A DNA stretch of 64,000 nucleotides from Zingiber officinale (GCF_018446385.1 NC_055996.1:130744532-130808531), one strand, 5' to 3'; numbered from the stretch's first letter, positions 43,287-54,297 are shown. A program made the numbers and translations. Notes: generated from the letters alone by a model not told the origin.

Positions 43287-43862
43287 GATCTCCTGCGCGA
43301 TGCGCATAGTGCATGACTGTGCGCGTCGCGCAGGAGATGAATTAATACCTTTGTTTATTTTAATTTTTTTATTTTTTTTAATATTTTAAATTAAAAAAAT
43401 TAACATTTTCTTATATAAATTTCTAATACATTAATATATCCCCTCAACATATTACAATACTCAATAAATACTTAAATTAATTTTATTTTAATTTTTTTTT
43501 AAAACCAAACACTATAATCTAATTGGGAAGTCTGAACCCTAGAGGTAAAATCTAAAAAAAATAGCTTAGATACTATAACCCAAAGTCTGAACCCTAAATA
43601 GCTTTGATACTATAACCCAAAGTCTGAACCCTAAAGGTAAAATCTAAAAAAAAAATAGTTTTAATACTATAACCCAAAGTATGAACCCTAGAGGTAAAAT
43701 CTAAAAAAAAAAAAATAGCTTTGATACTATAAGTCAAAGTCTGAACCCTAGAAATAAAATTTTAAAAAAATATTTTAATTATTTTTTTAATTCAAAAATA
43801 AAAAATAAATTAAAACCAGTGATATCTTGCACGCGCACAGTCGTGCACTGTACGGGCGCACA
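43287..43862. mobile_element. MITE-like inverted-repeat element with internal 60-bp tandem repeats
   Basis: The left end (43300-43338) and right end (43824-43862) are inverted copies sharing GACTGTGCGCGT and neighbouring bases. The left end also folds on itself: CTCCTGCGCGA (43290-43300) pairs with TCGCGCAGGAG (43326-43336). Between the ends are AT-rich DNA and about five copies of a roughly 60-bp unit with ACTATAACCCAAAGTCTGAA and CCCTAGAGGTAAAATCT (43508-43760). No transposase. The superfamily is unclear. Confidence 0.6.
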
Positions 43863-43979
43863 GACATCAAATTCTTTTATATATATATATAATATTAACC
43901 TGACATTTATTTTGGTTTTAGAATTCTTATAATATAAATAGATATATGCACATGAGAAGGAGCAAAATAGTTTATAATC

Positions 43980-44465
43980 ATGGCATCAATGTGCCTAATT
44001 TACTTGTCATTGCTCTTCTCTCTTTTGCTTTGTTCAATTGAAGGAAGAAGCGTTCCTTAATTGAGGAAGAAGACCTAAAGTTATAGAAAGAACTACTTGT
44101 CCTCCAGTCACTGTTATCATTCGTCGAACTTGAAAAAAAAGATCTAATCATGGTGAAAGAACTACCCAAATACTTGAGAAACTAGGTTCTAGATATCGTG
44201 TTCTTGATTCTTCGGGCCAGCATGTAAGTAGCAAAAACTCCTCAGATATCATCACAAAGGTAGAGTTCCAATAGTCAAAATTTCTTAATTTAATTGAATC
44301 ATAATCCTGTTGAATTTGTTTGTGCAGTATGCGATAGCGCACAGTCAAAACGGTCGTTTCCATGGCTTTCAATCAAAGATCACTACGTGGTCACTCCCAA
44401 TTTTGGGGCCAGATCAAGCTTCTGCAAATCAACTATGGAAGATGGGAGACATCGATGGTGGACCA
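43980..44465 (+). pseudogene. Truncated neprosin-domain pseudogene (left tandem copy)
   Basis: Closely related to the gene at 47313. The ATG at 43980 opens the same signal-peptide-like sequence ([20 protein letters not shown]), but TAA at 44058-44060 stops it at codon 27. Near 44092 exon 1 sequence joins exon 3 sequence directly, so exon 2 and introns 1-2 are deleted. Exon 3 continues to 44223, and intron 3 (44224-44327) keeps GTAAGT and GCAG borders. Exon 4 sequence runs to about 44465, after which homology is lost; exons 5-7 are absent. The upstream AATATAAATAGATAT block, the likely TATA region, is also kept. It cannot make a neprosin protein. Confidence 0.85.
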
Positions 44466-46110
44466 GGTGCGTTGGTTGCTGGCTAGTTAGTTAATTATAC
44501 TATTTGTATCTATAATTATAGTAAAAAGATTATTATATTTATTTAGGTATTTTTCATAGTCCCATCTTAAGTTATTCAAAGGGAGATAACTCAGAGGATT
44601 AGCTTATAACATACTGCTAAATTGCTAAATTAGCTAAGAGGTGAGAAAGATTTTTTTAACTAGTTATCCATGGAGACATGTTTTTACCTATTATTGATAT
44701 AATTACAAACGTTGGCTATATATATATAATGAATTTTTAATTTAAATTTATTAGTGGAGAGGTTTTTAAATTAAGGGAAAGATGTATGGTGTAGGAATTT
44801 TTAATTATATATAAGATAAAATATAATAAAAAAACGTTAGGATCAATAAAAGAATTGTTGAAAGATTTCTTTGATAATGAAAAATGTATGGAGGTTTTTA
44901 TTTTTGATATGGATGTGATAACGAGAGAGTTCTCATGGATGCTCTTAGGACATCTCCAAGGGTTAAATTCCTAAATAAGGTTTTTTTGTAATTCCCAATA
45001 TATTTTATCAATATTACATCAACAATATAAAAATATATTATTCTCTCCGCAATTAAAAAATCTCTATACAACTTTTATATGGTCCTCATTACAAATCATA
45101 TATTTTTATTTATATATTTTTATTTAATATCTATATATAATATTCATTTAATATTTTAATTACTTATGATCTTGATTTAATTTATTTATAATTTTTAATT
45201 AATATATTAATTAATTTATGATTTTTAATTTAATTTAATTTATAAATTTAATTAACTTATGAATTTAATTTAAGTATAATTATTTATATTTTTTATATTT
45301 ATTTTTAAAATAATAATTTGTTAACAATTTTATATAAAAGAAAGGAATTATTACTCACTATAAATAAAATATTATAATTAAATACTTTATAAAATTAACT
45401 TTATTGCTAAAATCATTCACAGGTAAAATAATTCATTTTAAAATGTCAAATATGCAATAATATTTTGTTATTAATCATTGGCTCCATCTAAAAAAAAATA
45501 TAGATCCGTTATATTAACGGATTCTTAGTGTCTGTCCTATGGATATGGAGATACATGTAGGTACACAGACGTCAGGCACATAGTGAGGTAAACTCTAAGT
45601 CATCAGTTCCTGAAAATCGACCCCTGACCATTATGTCAGAAATGTCATATACCTACCGCGCGTTTACTCTATGCCTTGGGAGCTCCATCTCTAAGGCATC
45701 TTCAATAGTTAGAGTTCTAAATGATTTTTTTTTTTTTATACTTCCAATATGTCACATAATATTATAAAATTTTATTGAAAGATCTCTAATGGTTAATGGT
45801 TAGAGTTCTAAGTGAATTTTTTTTTTATCCAATTTATAACATGTTGCGTGAATTCATACATGTTACATAAATTACAAGATAATGCTACATATTTAAGTTA
45901 AAAAAACATATTTACATTTTCACTACTATTTTTAAATTACAAATATCAAATTTTACCTCTACCATGATTAAACCTTTTTATTCAACTATTTTGATTTTAC
46001 AAACTCTCACAAACCTATTAAAACCTGACATCGGATACTAATTATAATGAACTTTTTTATGTTTGGTGTTATGGATAATGGTGCATGCCACTCAATTTGA
46101 AAACAGTGCA
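44466..46110. other. AT-rich stretch replacing the 3' half of the neprosin pseudogene
   Basis: No gene seen. Two or three diverged direct copies of a phrase like TCTAATGGTTAGAGTTCTAA followed by T-runs (45695-45745, 45785-45830; a weaker one near 44950) look like fragments of a small transposon. A less AT-rich island (45530-45700) has no recognised identity. Confidence 0.4.
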
Positions 46111-46995
46111 CTTCTTTTTATTTTTCCCAAAAGCATTATATTAAAAAGTAGGATAATACATCTTACTAGCCAACTGGTCAACTAGAAAATAAATTTATTT
46201 AATTAAAAAAATTAATTAATTATTATTAATAAAAATTAATTAGGTATTATTTTTAAAAACTAAATATGAAAATATGTTAAGAAAGAATATAGTTGACTCA
46301 TAAAATATGATATTAATTAGATACCCTTAACAATGATCCTAAAAATTATAAAAAAAAACCTATTATAGCTAACCATATTCTAGCCATTTAACATTAATAT
46401 ATCAAAAAGACACTCAAAAATATAATTATTTTAGAGTAGCTATATAAAAGACTTTAATTTTATTTAAATTACCACGTAAAATACACTTATATTGATTTTT
46501 TTTAATTTAATCTAAATTATTCAAACTTAATCAAAATCACGTCTACATTAAATTGCTCTAACACAATGTCTTAAGTTCTAGCATTTATTATCATAAATGC
46601 TATAACAATATTGAAATTATATTGATCAAATTTAAATATTTTAAACTAAATTAATAATAAATATATTGATATAATAATATTTCATATATATATTTGTGAG
46701 TTAAAAAATATATATAATAGGGCAATAACTAATTAAATCCTTCAATTAATGGCTTCACATTTGCTCATTGTATATAAAATCCTCTTATTTTAATTGATCC
46801 TATTTTTTGGCATAATATTAATTTTAAGCAATAGTTTATTATACACCAGCTGCCCCGAATAAATATAATTAAATAATATCTAAATATTGTATGAATAATT
46901 AGATAATTTTATCCTTACAACTATATTTTTAGCATCCATTATTTATAAATAAATTTATTGCTTGTTATAGTTATTTAATTATAAGTAATCAATCA
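46110..46995 (+). repeat. Left copy of the duplicated downstream flank of the neprosin gene
   Basis: Matches 49150-49810 in order. Shared blocks include ATATCAAAAAGACACTCAAA, ATTATTTTAGAGTAGCTATA, TTTGCTCATTGTAT and AAGCAATAGTTTATTATACA. About 250 bp near 46145-46395 is present here but not in the right copy. Confidence 0.75.
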
Positions 46996-47078
46996 ATTAA
47001 TTTAATGATACACATAGAATTTTGTCTTGTATTTACACAAAATATGTCATATATATATAGTCTATATTTAATGAGCAC

Positions 47079-47205
47079 GGATCCTTTGGTCCACAAAACG
47101 TGGACCAAAGAGAGTGATGCCCCCACGTGTAAAATAAGTAGGGGTCATCATCCTCCACCGGAGAGTGGCTCATCCTCTAGTCCACATTTTGTGGACCAGA
47201 GGATC
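47079..47205. mobile_element. 127-bp MITE-like inverted repeat upstream of the neprosin gene
   Basis: Terminal inverted repeats of about 32 bp: GGATCCTTTGGTCCACAAAA at the left pairs with TTTTGTGGACCAGAGGATC at the right. Each end itself holds the palindrome-like GGTCCACAAAACGTGGACC. No coding capacity. It ends 107 bp before the ATG and about 56 bp before the TATA box of the gene at 47313. It is not seen at the matching place before the pseudogene. Confidence 0.75.
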
Positions 47206-47261
47206 TAAGTTGATATTTAGTACATATTAACTTGTAATTTATTGCGGTTTTAAATTTTTAA

Positions 47262-47268
47262 TATAAAT
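47262..47268 (+). promoter_or_regulatory. TATA box of the neprosin-domain gene
   Basis: TATAAAT, 44 bp before the ATG at 47313. The pseudogene keeps the same AATATAAATAGATAT sequence near 43930-43944, so it predates the duplication. Confidence 0.6.
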
Positions 47269-47312
47269 AGATATGCAAACACACGAGAAGAAAGGAGCAA
47301 AATCATTTCATC

Positions 47313-49064
47313 ATGGCGTCATTAATGTGCCTGATTTACTTGATATTGCTCTTCTCTCTTTTGCTTTGTTCAATTGAAGGAAGAAACATCCCCTTGACTG
47401 AGGAAGAAGAGCTGGAGATAGAGAAAGAACTCCAAAGCCTCAACAAACCCCCGGTCAAAACCCTAAAGGTATATCAGTTCTCTTCATTTTGATAATATTA
47501 TTTGCCATATTCACGATATATAATTGTGTGTTTTTTTTTATGTTTACTTCGCTGCTGCAGTCCTTCACTGGGGATCTTTTTGACTGCATCGAAATGTACA
47601 AACAACCTGCATTCGATAATCCTGTTCTGAAAAATCATAAGCTACAGGTATTTAATTATACACATGATTTTTTACACTAGCCAACAAAATAGATTTACTT
47701 AATTAATTTATATATATGTGTTTGCAGATACGACCAAGTTTTCTAACGAAGAGAAATGTGACTATGGATGAAAAATTTAAACCACCTATAGATCCAGGCT
47801 TCAACGATACTTGCCCTCCAGGAACTGTTATCATTCGACGAACTCGAAAAGAAGAACTAATCATGGCTAAAGAACTACCCAAATACTTCAGGAACTATGG
47901 CTCTAGTTATGGTGTTCTTGATTCTTCTGACAAGAGTTATGTAAGTAGAAAAAACTCACAAATACCATCACAAAAGTAGAGTTCCAGCAGTTAATTCCTT
48001 AATTAAATTAATTGATGATAATCCAGTTGCATTTGTGAGTGCAGTTTGCGATAATGCAGAGCGTTAGAGCTCGTTTCCATGGCTTTCAATGTGGTATCAC
48101 TACGTGGGCACTCCCAAATGTGGGGCCAGATCAATCCACTACAAATCAAGTATGGATGTTGGGAGACCTCGATGGTCCTAAAGAAGACCTGAATGTTATT
48201 CAAACCGGATGGCACGTAAGTTACCTTGATATACATTCATATGCACGCATGCATATATATTTCTCATCTAATTTCTCTTTTTTTTATCGTTTCAGGTTAT
48301 TCCTAAGCTATATGACGATAAGTTTACTCGTTTTTTCACTTATTTTACAGTAAGTATATACTCTAAAAACAACTAAACTACCTCTTTTTTTAAGTGTTTA
48401 AATATATACCTCACACTTGATAATGTATATATTTAGATCGACAATCACAAGACGGGCTGCATGAACTTACTTTGCAAAGGATTCATACAAGTTTCAGCAA
48501 TCTTTGGACCTGGACATGCCTTCACCGGTAGCGACCTTTCTACGTACGGAGGCAAACAAGCATACTTCAGCTTTGAAATACGAAAGGTAGTGTTATTTGT
48601 TTAATTATATATACTGAATCACTGAATGATTGTATATATTTTTTAAACGTATATATATATGTTGAATTAATATATAATGGATACAGGATCCTGAACTTGG
48701 TCACTGGTGGTTGTCAACGGCAGATGAGAATCTTGGATATTGGCCAAAGGAGGTTTTACCTAGTTTAGATGTAGCAAAAGCGATAGACTTTGGAGGTGTA
48801 GTGTATTCGCCCAACAATGAGGGGTCCCCTCCCATGGGGAGTGGTTATTTAGCCGAAGAAGGGATTGGTAAATCCAGTTATTTTATGTCAGTGTCGTACA
48901 TAGCGGATGACCAGCATGCTTTCACTCCGGGCATTGGCTGGGCGCGTGGGTTACAGAATGTACCCGACAAATATTATCAAATTATTGGACCTAATCCAGA
49001 CAGTGGTGCTTGGAATGTTGCTTATGGTGGACCGGGTGGGTTGTTTAATTCTTCAATAGTATAA
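47313..49064 (+). CDS. Neprosin-domain (DUF239) secreted protein, seven exons, both catalytic Glu positions substituted
   Basis: Exons 47313-47468, 47561-47647, 47728-47940, 48045-48215, 48296-48349, 48437-48586 and 48687-49064 join to 402 codons plus TAA. All six introns are phase 0, 80-104 bp, with GT-AG borders. Residues 1-23 form a signal peptide. A neprosin activation peptide (DUF4409) follows with [19 protein letters not shown] and [20 protein letters not shown]. The peptidase-like domain holds [34 protein letters not shown] (Cys235, Cys240) and a final YGGPGG. Neprosin is a plant glutamic peptidase using Glu188 and Glu297. In related proteins the sites read IEAGW and WGGEV; here they read IQTGW (Gln205) and FGGVV (Val315), 110 residues apart. 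Loss of peptidase activity is my inference. Possible glycosylation sites: Asn91, Asn107, Asn398. The product is expected to be secreted; its role is unknown. Confidence 0.88.
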
Positions 49065-49149
49065 TACGTACTGGTGAACTGATTGTGCCTATCATCGAAT
49101 AAGAAAGGAAAGGCTTTGTGATGACTTGATCTATCATTTATACTATAAT

Positions 49150-49810
49150 TGTAATCCACTTATTTTTATTTTAGCCAAAGGCATCGTATTAAAAAAAATA
49201 TCAAAAAGACACTCAAAATTACAATTATTTTAGAGTAGCTATATAAAAGTACTTTAATTTTCTTTAAATTTCCACCTAAAATACACTTATATTAAAATAC
49301 TTTTTATCAATTTAATCTAAAATTTTCAAACTTAATCAAAACCCAATGTCAGAATTAAGGTATAGCAGTTATTATCATAAATGGTATAACAATATTTAAA
49401 TTAATTCGATCAAAATTAAATATTTTTAATTAAATTAATAATAAATATTTTGATATAATAATATTAAATAAAAACATTAAATTAAGCTATTTTAACATAT
49501 TATAACAGTTATAATCATAGTTGATATAATAAAACTAAAATGATATTTGTGAACATGGTAAAAAATATAATAGGACAATAACTAATTAAATCCTACAATT
49601 GGGGTCTGACTTTTCTATTAGATTTCATTTAACTCATTCCATTTCCATTTGCTCATTGTATTTGAAATCATCTTATTTTAATTGATCCTGTTTTTTTTTT
49701 CTTTTTGCAAAATCTTATTTATAAGCAATAGTTTATTATACACAAGCTGCCACGAATAAATATAATTAAATAATATTTAAATATTGTATGAATAACGAGT
49801 ATGAAATAAA
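49150..49810 (+). repeat. Right copy of the duplicated downstream flank
   Basis: Counterpart of 46110-46995. Together with the gene/pseudogene pair and similar upstream sequence it shows a tandem duplication of a unit of about 2.6-3.1 kb. Bases 49811-49943 hold nothing recognised. Confidence 0.75.
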
Positions 49811-49943
49811 TATACAGAGGAATACTATGCTAAGGACCTTACGCGCCCACGGAAATTAAGTACACATCTAAAAAGATTTTATGATTTGAAATTATTTTTT
49901 TTTACTTAATATTATAATTCAACATTTAAATCCTAAAGGTATA

Positions 49944-51298
49944 TGATCCCGTCCGAAAATTGAGTAGGATGAAGACGGGTCGCACTATCCTCGAGGTTGA
50001 CGGAAAGTCGTTGCGAAGCTTGGTCGATCTAACACCCGCCGGAAGGACTTACATGAGCGGATAACGGGGGGTGTTGACGGAGATGATGAAGTAAGGACCC
50101 TGCGCACACTCGGACAAGTCGCCTCTGTGTTAGAGACCAAGAACCAGGGGAAAAGTCCCCGGGTCAGGCCCTCCGACGTTCAAGTCAGATACTTTTCCTC
50201 CAGAAGCACAGAGAAAGGACGAAAAGTAAGAGATGAGTGAAAAAAGACGAGTGAGCGTACCCGCGTAAGGATGAAGCCTCCCTTTTTATACTGCTGTGGG
50301 CGTTTCTGGAGTCTGACGAGTGTCAGGGAATGTCGGATGTCAGGCTTTATCTGACGGTGATTGACACGGGGCATTAGTCTGATTCCGCTTATCTTGAATC
50401 CTGACCTGTACGCCTCAGTCCGATTCCGTCTGTCCCGACCTGTACGCCTCAGTCGGATTCCATTTGTCCCAACCTGTACGCCTTAGTCTGATTCCGCTTA
50501 TCCCGACCTGTACATCTTAGTCTGGTTCCACTTATCTTGACCTGTATGCCTTAGTCTGATTCCGCTTATCCCGACCTGTACACCTTAGTCTGTGTTTCCC
50601 GACCTATAGGTCCTGATTCGTATATCCTTTATCTGTACATTCCAATTCGTATATCCCGACCTGTGATTCCTAACCTGTAATCCTTGGTTTACATATCCCG
50701 ACCTGCACGCTTTGGTCCCTGTGTTCTGTGCCGCAAGGCTATAAATCCTGACCTGTGATCCTGACCTATATTCATTGGTCTGCATATCCCGACATGTACG
50801 CTTTAGTCCAATTATCCTGCTCCGCCAGTCTATAAATCATGTCATGTAATCCTTGGTTTGCATATTCCGACCTGTACGCTTTGGTCCAATTATCCTGCTC
50901 TGCCAGTTTATAAATCTTGTCCTGTAATTCTGGCCTGTAATCCTTGGTTTGTATATCTCGACCTGTACGCTTTTGTCCAATTATCCTGCTCCGCCAGTCT
51001 ATAAATCCTGTCCTGTAATCCTTGACTTCCGAGTTCCTACTTGACCCGTAGGCCTAACTCCGGAATAACACTTGGGCCCGACCAAGACCATCCTGAAACC
51101 TGGCCCTTTGAACGCCACGTAGGCTAGACTTTTGACCTCCACGTAGGACGGACTCCTGACCACCACGTAGGCTTGACTTCTGACCGCCACGTGAGCTTGA
51201 CTTTTGACTGCCTCGTGGGCTTGACTTCCGAACTGCCCCAAGGTTCTAACTTCCGACCACGTCCGCTGTCCGACCCCACTATCATGCACCATATCACA
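49944..51298 (-). repeat. 3' LTR of Tat element B
   Basis: The minus strand starts TGTGATATGG after the polypurine tract and ends TTTTCGGACGGGATCA. A minus-strand TATAAAAAGG box is at 50281-50291. The part 50390-51000 is a degenerate tandem repeat of phrases like CCCGACCTGTACGCCTTAGT. A second degenerate repeat, CTGACCNCCACGTAGGCTTGACTTC-like, lies at 51110-51240. No gene inside. Confidence 0.7.
50281..50291 (-). promoter_or_regulatory. TATA box of Tat element B LTR
   Basis: Minus strand GTATAAAAAGG, followed by GAGGCTTCATCC. Confidence 0.55.
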
Positions 51299-51312
51299 AG
51301 CCTCCCCCTCAA
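51299..51312 (-). other. Polypurine tract of Tat element B
   Basis: Minus strand TTGAGGGGGAGGCT adjacent to the LTR start, nearly the same as in element A. Confidence 0.7.
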
Positions 51313-51570
51313 GTCTAGTCGAAGGAGGCTCTAGTCCGACTGACTAGACCCCAGCCTCGTTCTTACCTGTCCTGGCCTATGTCTCATTATTTCCTGACCC
51401 CTTTTCCATATATCCCACTTAGAATTTATCACCATCCATAAAAGATAAGCGGGATTTTATTACATGCGTGTTGATTCTTCGATTTCTAATCATGCCTCTT
51501 TCCTATAAATGTCACACTGTTCCCCAAACATCGTTTCAGGTTCCAAGATAATCCCTTCACCTTCTCCTTC

Positions 51571-51580
51571 CTTATAAAAG
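51571..51580 (+). promoter_or_regulatory. TATA box ahead of the antisense ORF of element B
   Basis: CTTATAAAAG lies about 57 bp upstream of the ATG at 51631, on the strand opposite to the element. It suggests that the antisense ORF has its own promoter between the polypurine tract and the ORF. Bases 51313-51570 hold nothing else recognised. Confidence 0.55.
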
Positions 51581-51630
51581 GGTCGCATATACTTCCACCT
51601 TCCTTTCTTCAAGCGACCCCCCTCTCACTC

Positions 51631-52029
51631 ATGGACCCCGACGAGCTATCTTCTCTACGTCACCAGCTCGCTCTTAAAGAAGAAGCCTTGCTTGAAATGA
51701 CGATAAGCAGGGACCTTCAAACCTCTCTCCGTAGGGAAATGGAGGAGCTCTGGCTAGCAGCCAAATCCAAAACTTGGGCTGAGATAGCTCTCAAACATAA
51801 GGCTCATGCGGACTTCCAGAGTCGGGTCCATTATATAATTTACCTGAAGATGAAACACGAGGACACTGTGGCCCTCCTGAAAGAGGAAGGCTGGATAAAG
51901 GATGAAACCATTGGCCAACTGCAGAGCACCATCAAACTTATCAAAGAAGAACTAGCTCAAGCTCAGACTCATCTGGTAAGAAGGGATCAGGCCTCTGGAT
52001 CTGGATCTTGTAATGATAATGTGAATTGA
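51631..52029 (+). CDS. Antisense coiled-coil ORF of Tat element B
   Basis: The ATG at 51631 opens 132 codons: MDPDELSSLRHQLALKEEAL, then heptad-like Leu/Glu/Lys runs (LRREMEELWLAAKSKTWAEI, IGQLQSTIKLIKEELAQAQT). A long coiled coil is likely. A TATA box precedes it. CTGGTAAGAAG at 51973-51983 is a strong donor-like site. If used, the coding exon ends at 51975 and the last codons before TGA 52027-52029 are intronic. The position, antisense to the element and next to the LTR, mirrors 12280-12906 in element A. No known enzyme motif; function unknown. Confidence 0.5.
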   Translation: MDPDELSSLRHQLALKEEALLEMTISRDLQTSLRREMEELWLAAKSKTWAEIALKHKAHADFQSRVHYIIYLKMKHEDTVALLKEEGWIKDETIGQLQSTIKLIKEELAQAQTHLVRRDQASGSGSCNDNVN

Positions 52030-52379
52030 AAAATGTTCTTCAACTTTTATTACATAATATTCCTTGCATCATTTGCCTCCAAGGTTGTGGGTCTGTACTT
52101 CAACTTTTATTAAATAATATTTTTGCCATAATCTGCTTCCAAGGTTGTGGGTATATATTTCCTTGCCTCTCATAGTATCGTGTTCCATAGACGCATGTTT
52201 CCAAGAAAATTTGCAAAGATAACTTAGAAAGGGTGATTTGCTTACCCCACCTTTTTCTTACCAAAAGGGGTTGGAAAGTTGTAGTTTGTACAGACCCGCC
52301 GGTTTGCCTCTCGTATTGGCAATAGAAGTACGGTTGCAGATTTGTTAAGCACGAAAATGTACCTTGTGGATCCACATTG
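52030..52379. other. Stretch between antisense ORF and tandem array
   Basis: No gene supported. A direct repeat of about 50 bp (TACTTCAACTTTTATTA..., near 52036 and 52094) is the only structure noticed. Confidence 0.4.
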
Positions 52380-53835
52380 AGGCGAGAGTAAGAGATACTA
52401 ACCAAGAAAGTCGTTAGTCGTGAGGGCAGACTCACTTATAACTCGCACTAGGGTGAGAGTCTAGGACACCGACCTGGACGGTCGTTGGGCGTGAGAGCAT
52501 GCTCACTTATAACTCGCACTGAGGCGAGAGTCTGGGACACCGACCTGAAAAGGTCGTTGGGCATAAGAGCATGCTCACTTATAACTCACACAAAGGCGAG
52601 AGTCTGGGACACCGACCTGGACGGTCGTTGGGCATGAGAGCATGCTCACTTATAACTCACACTGGGGCGAGAGTCTAGGACACCAACCTGGAAAGGTCGT
52701 TGGGCGTGAGAGCATACTCACTTATAACTCGCACTGGGGCGAGAGTCTAGGACACCGACCTGGAAAGGTCGTTGGGCATGAGAGCATGCTCGCTTATAAC
52801 TCGCACTAGGGCGAGAGTCTGGGACACCGACCTGGACGGTCGTTGAGCGTGAGAGCATGCTCACTTATAACTCGCACTAGGGCGAGAGTCTGGGACACCG
52901 ACCTGGACGATCATTGCCCGTGAGAGCATGCTCACTTATAACTCGCACTAGGGCGAGAGTCTGGGACGCCGACCTGGACGATCGTTGGGCGTGAGAGCAT
53001 GCTCACTTATAACTCGCACTGGGGCGAGAGTCTGGGACACCGACCTGGACGGTCGTTGGGCGTGAGAGCATGCTCACTTATAACTCGCACTGGGGCGAGA
53101 GTTTGGGACACCGACCTGGACGGTCGTTGGGCGTGAGAGCATGCTCACTTATAACTCGCACTGGGGCGAGAGTCTGGGACACCGACCTGGACGATCGTTG
53201 GGCGTGAGAGCATGCTCACTTATAACTCATACTGGGGTGAGAGTATGGGACACCGACCTGGACGGTCGTTGGGCATGAGAGCATGCTCAATTATAACTCG
53301 CATTGGGACGAGAGTCTGGGACACCGACCTGGAAAGGTCGTTGGGCTTGAGAGCATGCTCACTTATAACTCTCACTGGGGCGAGAGTCTGGGACACCGAC
53401 CTGGAAAGATAGTTGGGCGTGAGAGCATGCTCACTATAACTCGCACTGGGACGAGAGTCTGGGACACCGACCTGGACGGTCGTTGGGCGTGAGAGCATGC
53501 TCACTTATAACTCACACTGGGGCAAAAGTCTGGGACACTGACCTGGAAAGGTCGTTGGACGTGAGAGCATGCTCACTTATAACTCACACTGAGGTGAGAG
53601 TCTGGGACACCGACCTGGAAAGGTCGTTGGGTGTGAAAGCATGTTCACTTATAACTCGCACTGAGGCGAGAGTTTGGGACACCGATCTGGACGATCGTTG
53701 GGCGTGAGAGCATGCTCACTTATAACTCGCACTGGGACAAGAGTCTGGGACACTGACCTGGAAAGGTCGTTGGGCGTGAGAGCATGCTCACTTATAACTC
53801 GCACTGGGTTGAGACTCTGGGACATCGACCTGGCA
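52380..53835. repeat. 71-bp tandem array of Tat element B, about 20 copies
   Basis: The unit contains GCATGCTCACTTATAACTCG, CACTGGGGCGAGAGTCTGGG and ACACCGACCTGGACGGTCGT. Copies differ mostly by C/T and G/A changes and by GGACGG versus GGAAAGG. Translations of the array give repetitive frames that I do not regard as genes. Confidence 0.92.
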
Positions 53836-54297
53836 ACCATTAAGAAACTCTTATGGGATGGTCCAGGAATCAGATTAATAGTTGCAAGCTGGCCTGGAGA
53901 TTGTTCCTGAAATTCCCGCCGTGGTGTTATACTGTAGATGTCTAGCCAGCTGCACGCTACTTGTGATATTTCCTGCAAATATCTCAGACAAATTTTAATT
54001 AGATCAGCTATTTGTTTATTTTCAATCTTAAGGAGCGTCAAATTCAAATTCCGGTGTCTCTTCATTTCCCCTCCTCTTTCCCGAGGTGGCTTAATAATCA
54101 TGACGCATGGCCTTGCCTTTCCCGAGGTAACCGCATAGCTGCCTTTCCTTCTGACGTATAGTCTTCCCGCGCCGGAATTATGTCGTACAAAAATCCCCCT
54201 TCATGATTTCCTTGTCACATCCATCATTAATATCTTTTTAATGTCTTTCCTAGAGAAGTGACACGTGTCCCATGAACCCTTACCGCCACTGTAGTTG
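53836..54297. other. Unassigned DNA between the array and copia-3
   Basis: Probably internal sequence of Tat element B upstream of the array. No protein homology seen. Confidence 0.4.

Larger units (their letters stand above)
49944..54297 (-). mobile_element. Tat-type Ty3/gypsy element 'B', 3' part, minus strand
   Basis: In element direction (right to left): unassigned DNA (54297-53840), 71-bp tandem array, antisense ORF, polypurine tract (51312-51299) and 3' LTR (51298-49944). The order matches element A. The rest of the element would lie beyond copia-3, outside the window. No pol is visible. Confidence 0.65.

Noticed and set aside
45530-45700. Less AT-rich island with ACACAGACGTCAGGCACATAG as a possible small gene or solo LTR
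   Set aside because: No open frame, no TG...CA ends and no inverted repeat could be established.
52380-53835. CRISPR-like appearance of regular 71-bp repeats
   Set aside because: Units are contiguous with no unique spacers, in a plant retrotransposon; it is an ordinary tandem array.
53212-54101. Repetitive open frames in the 71-bp array on both strands
   Set aside because: The unit length is not a multiple of three and the frames arise from repetition; no conserved protein.
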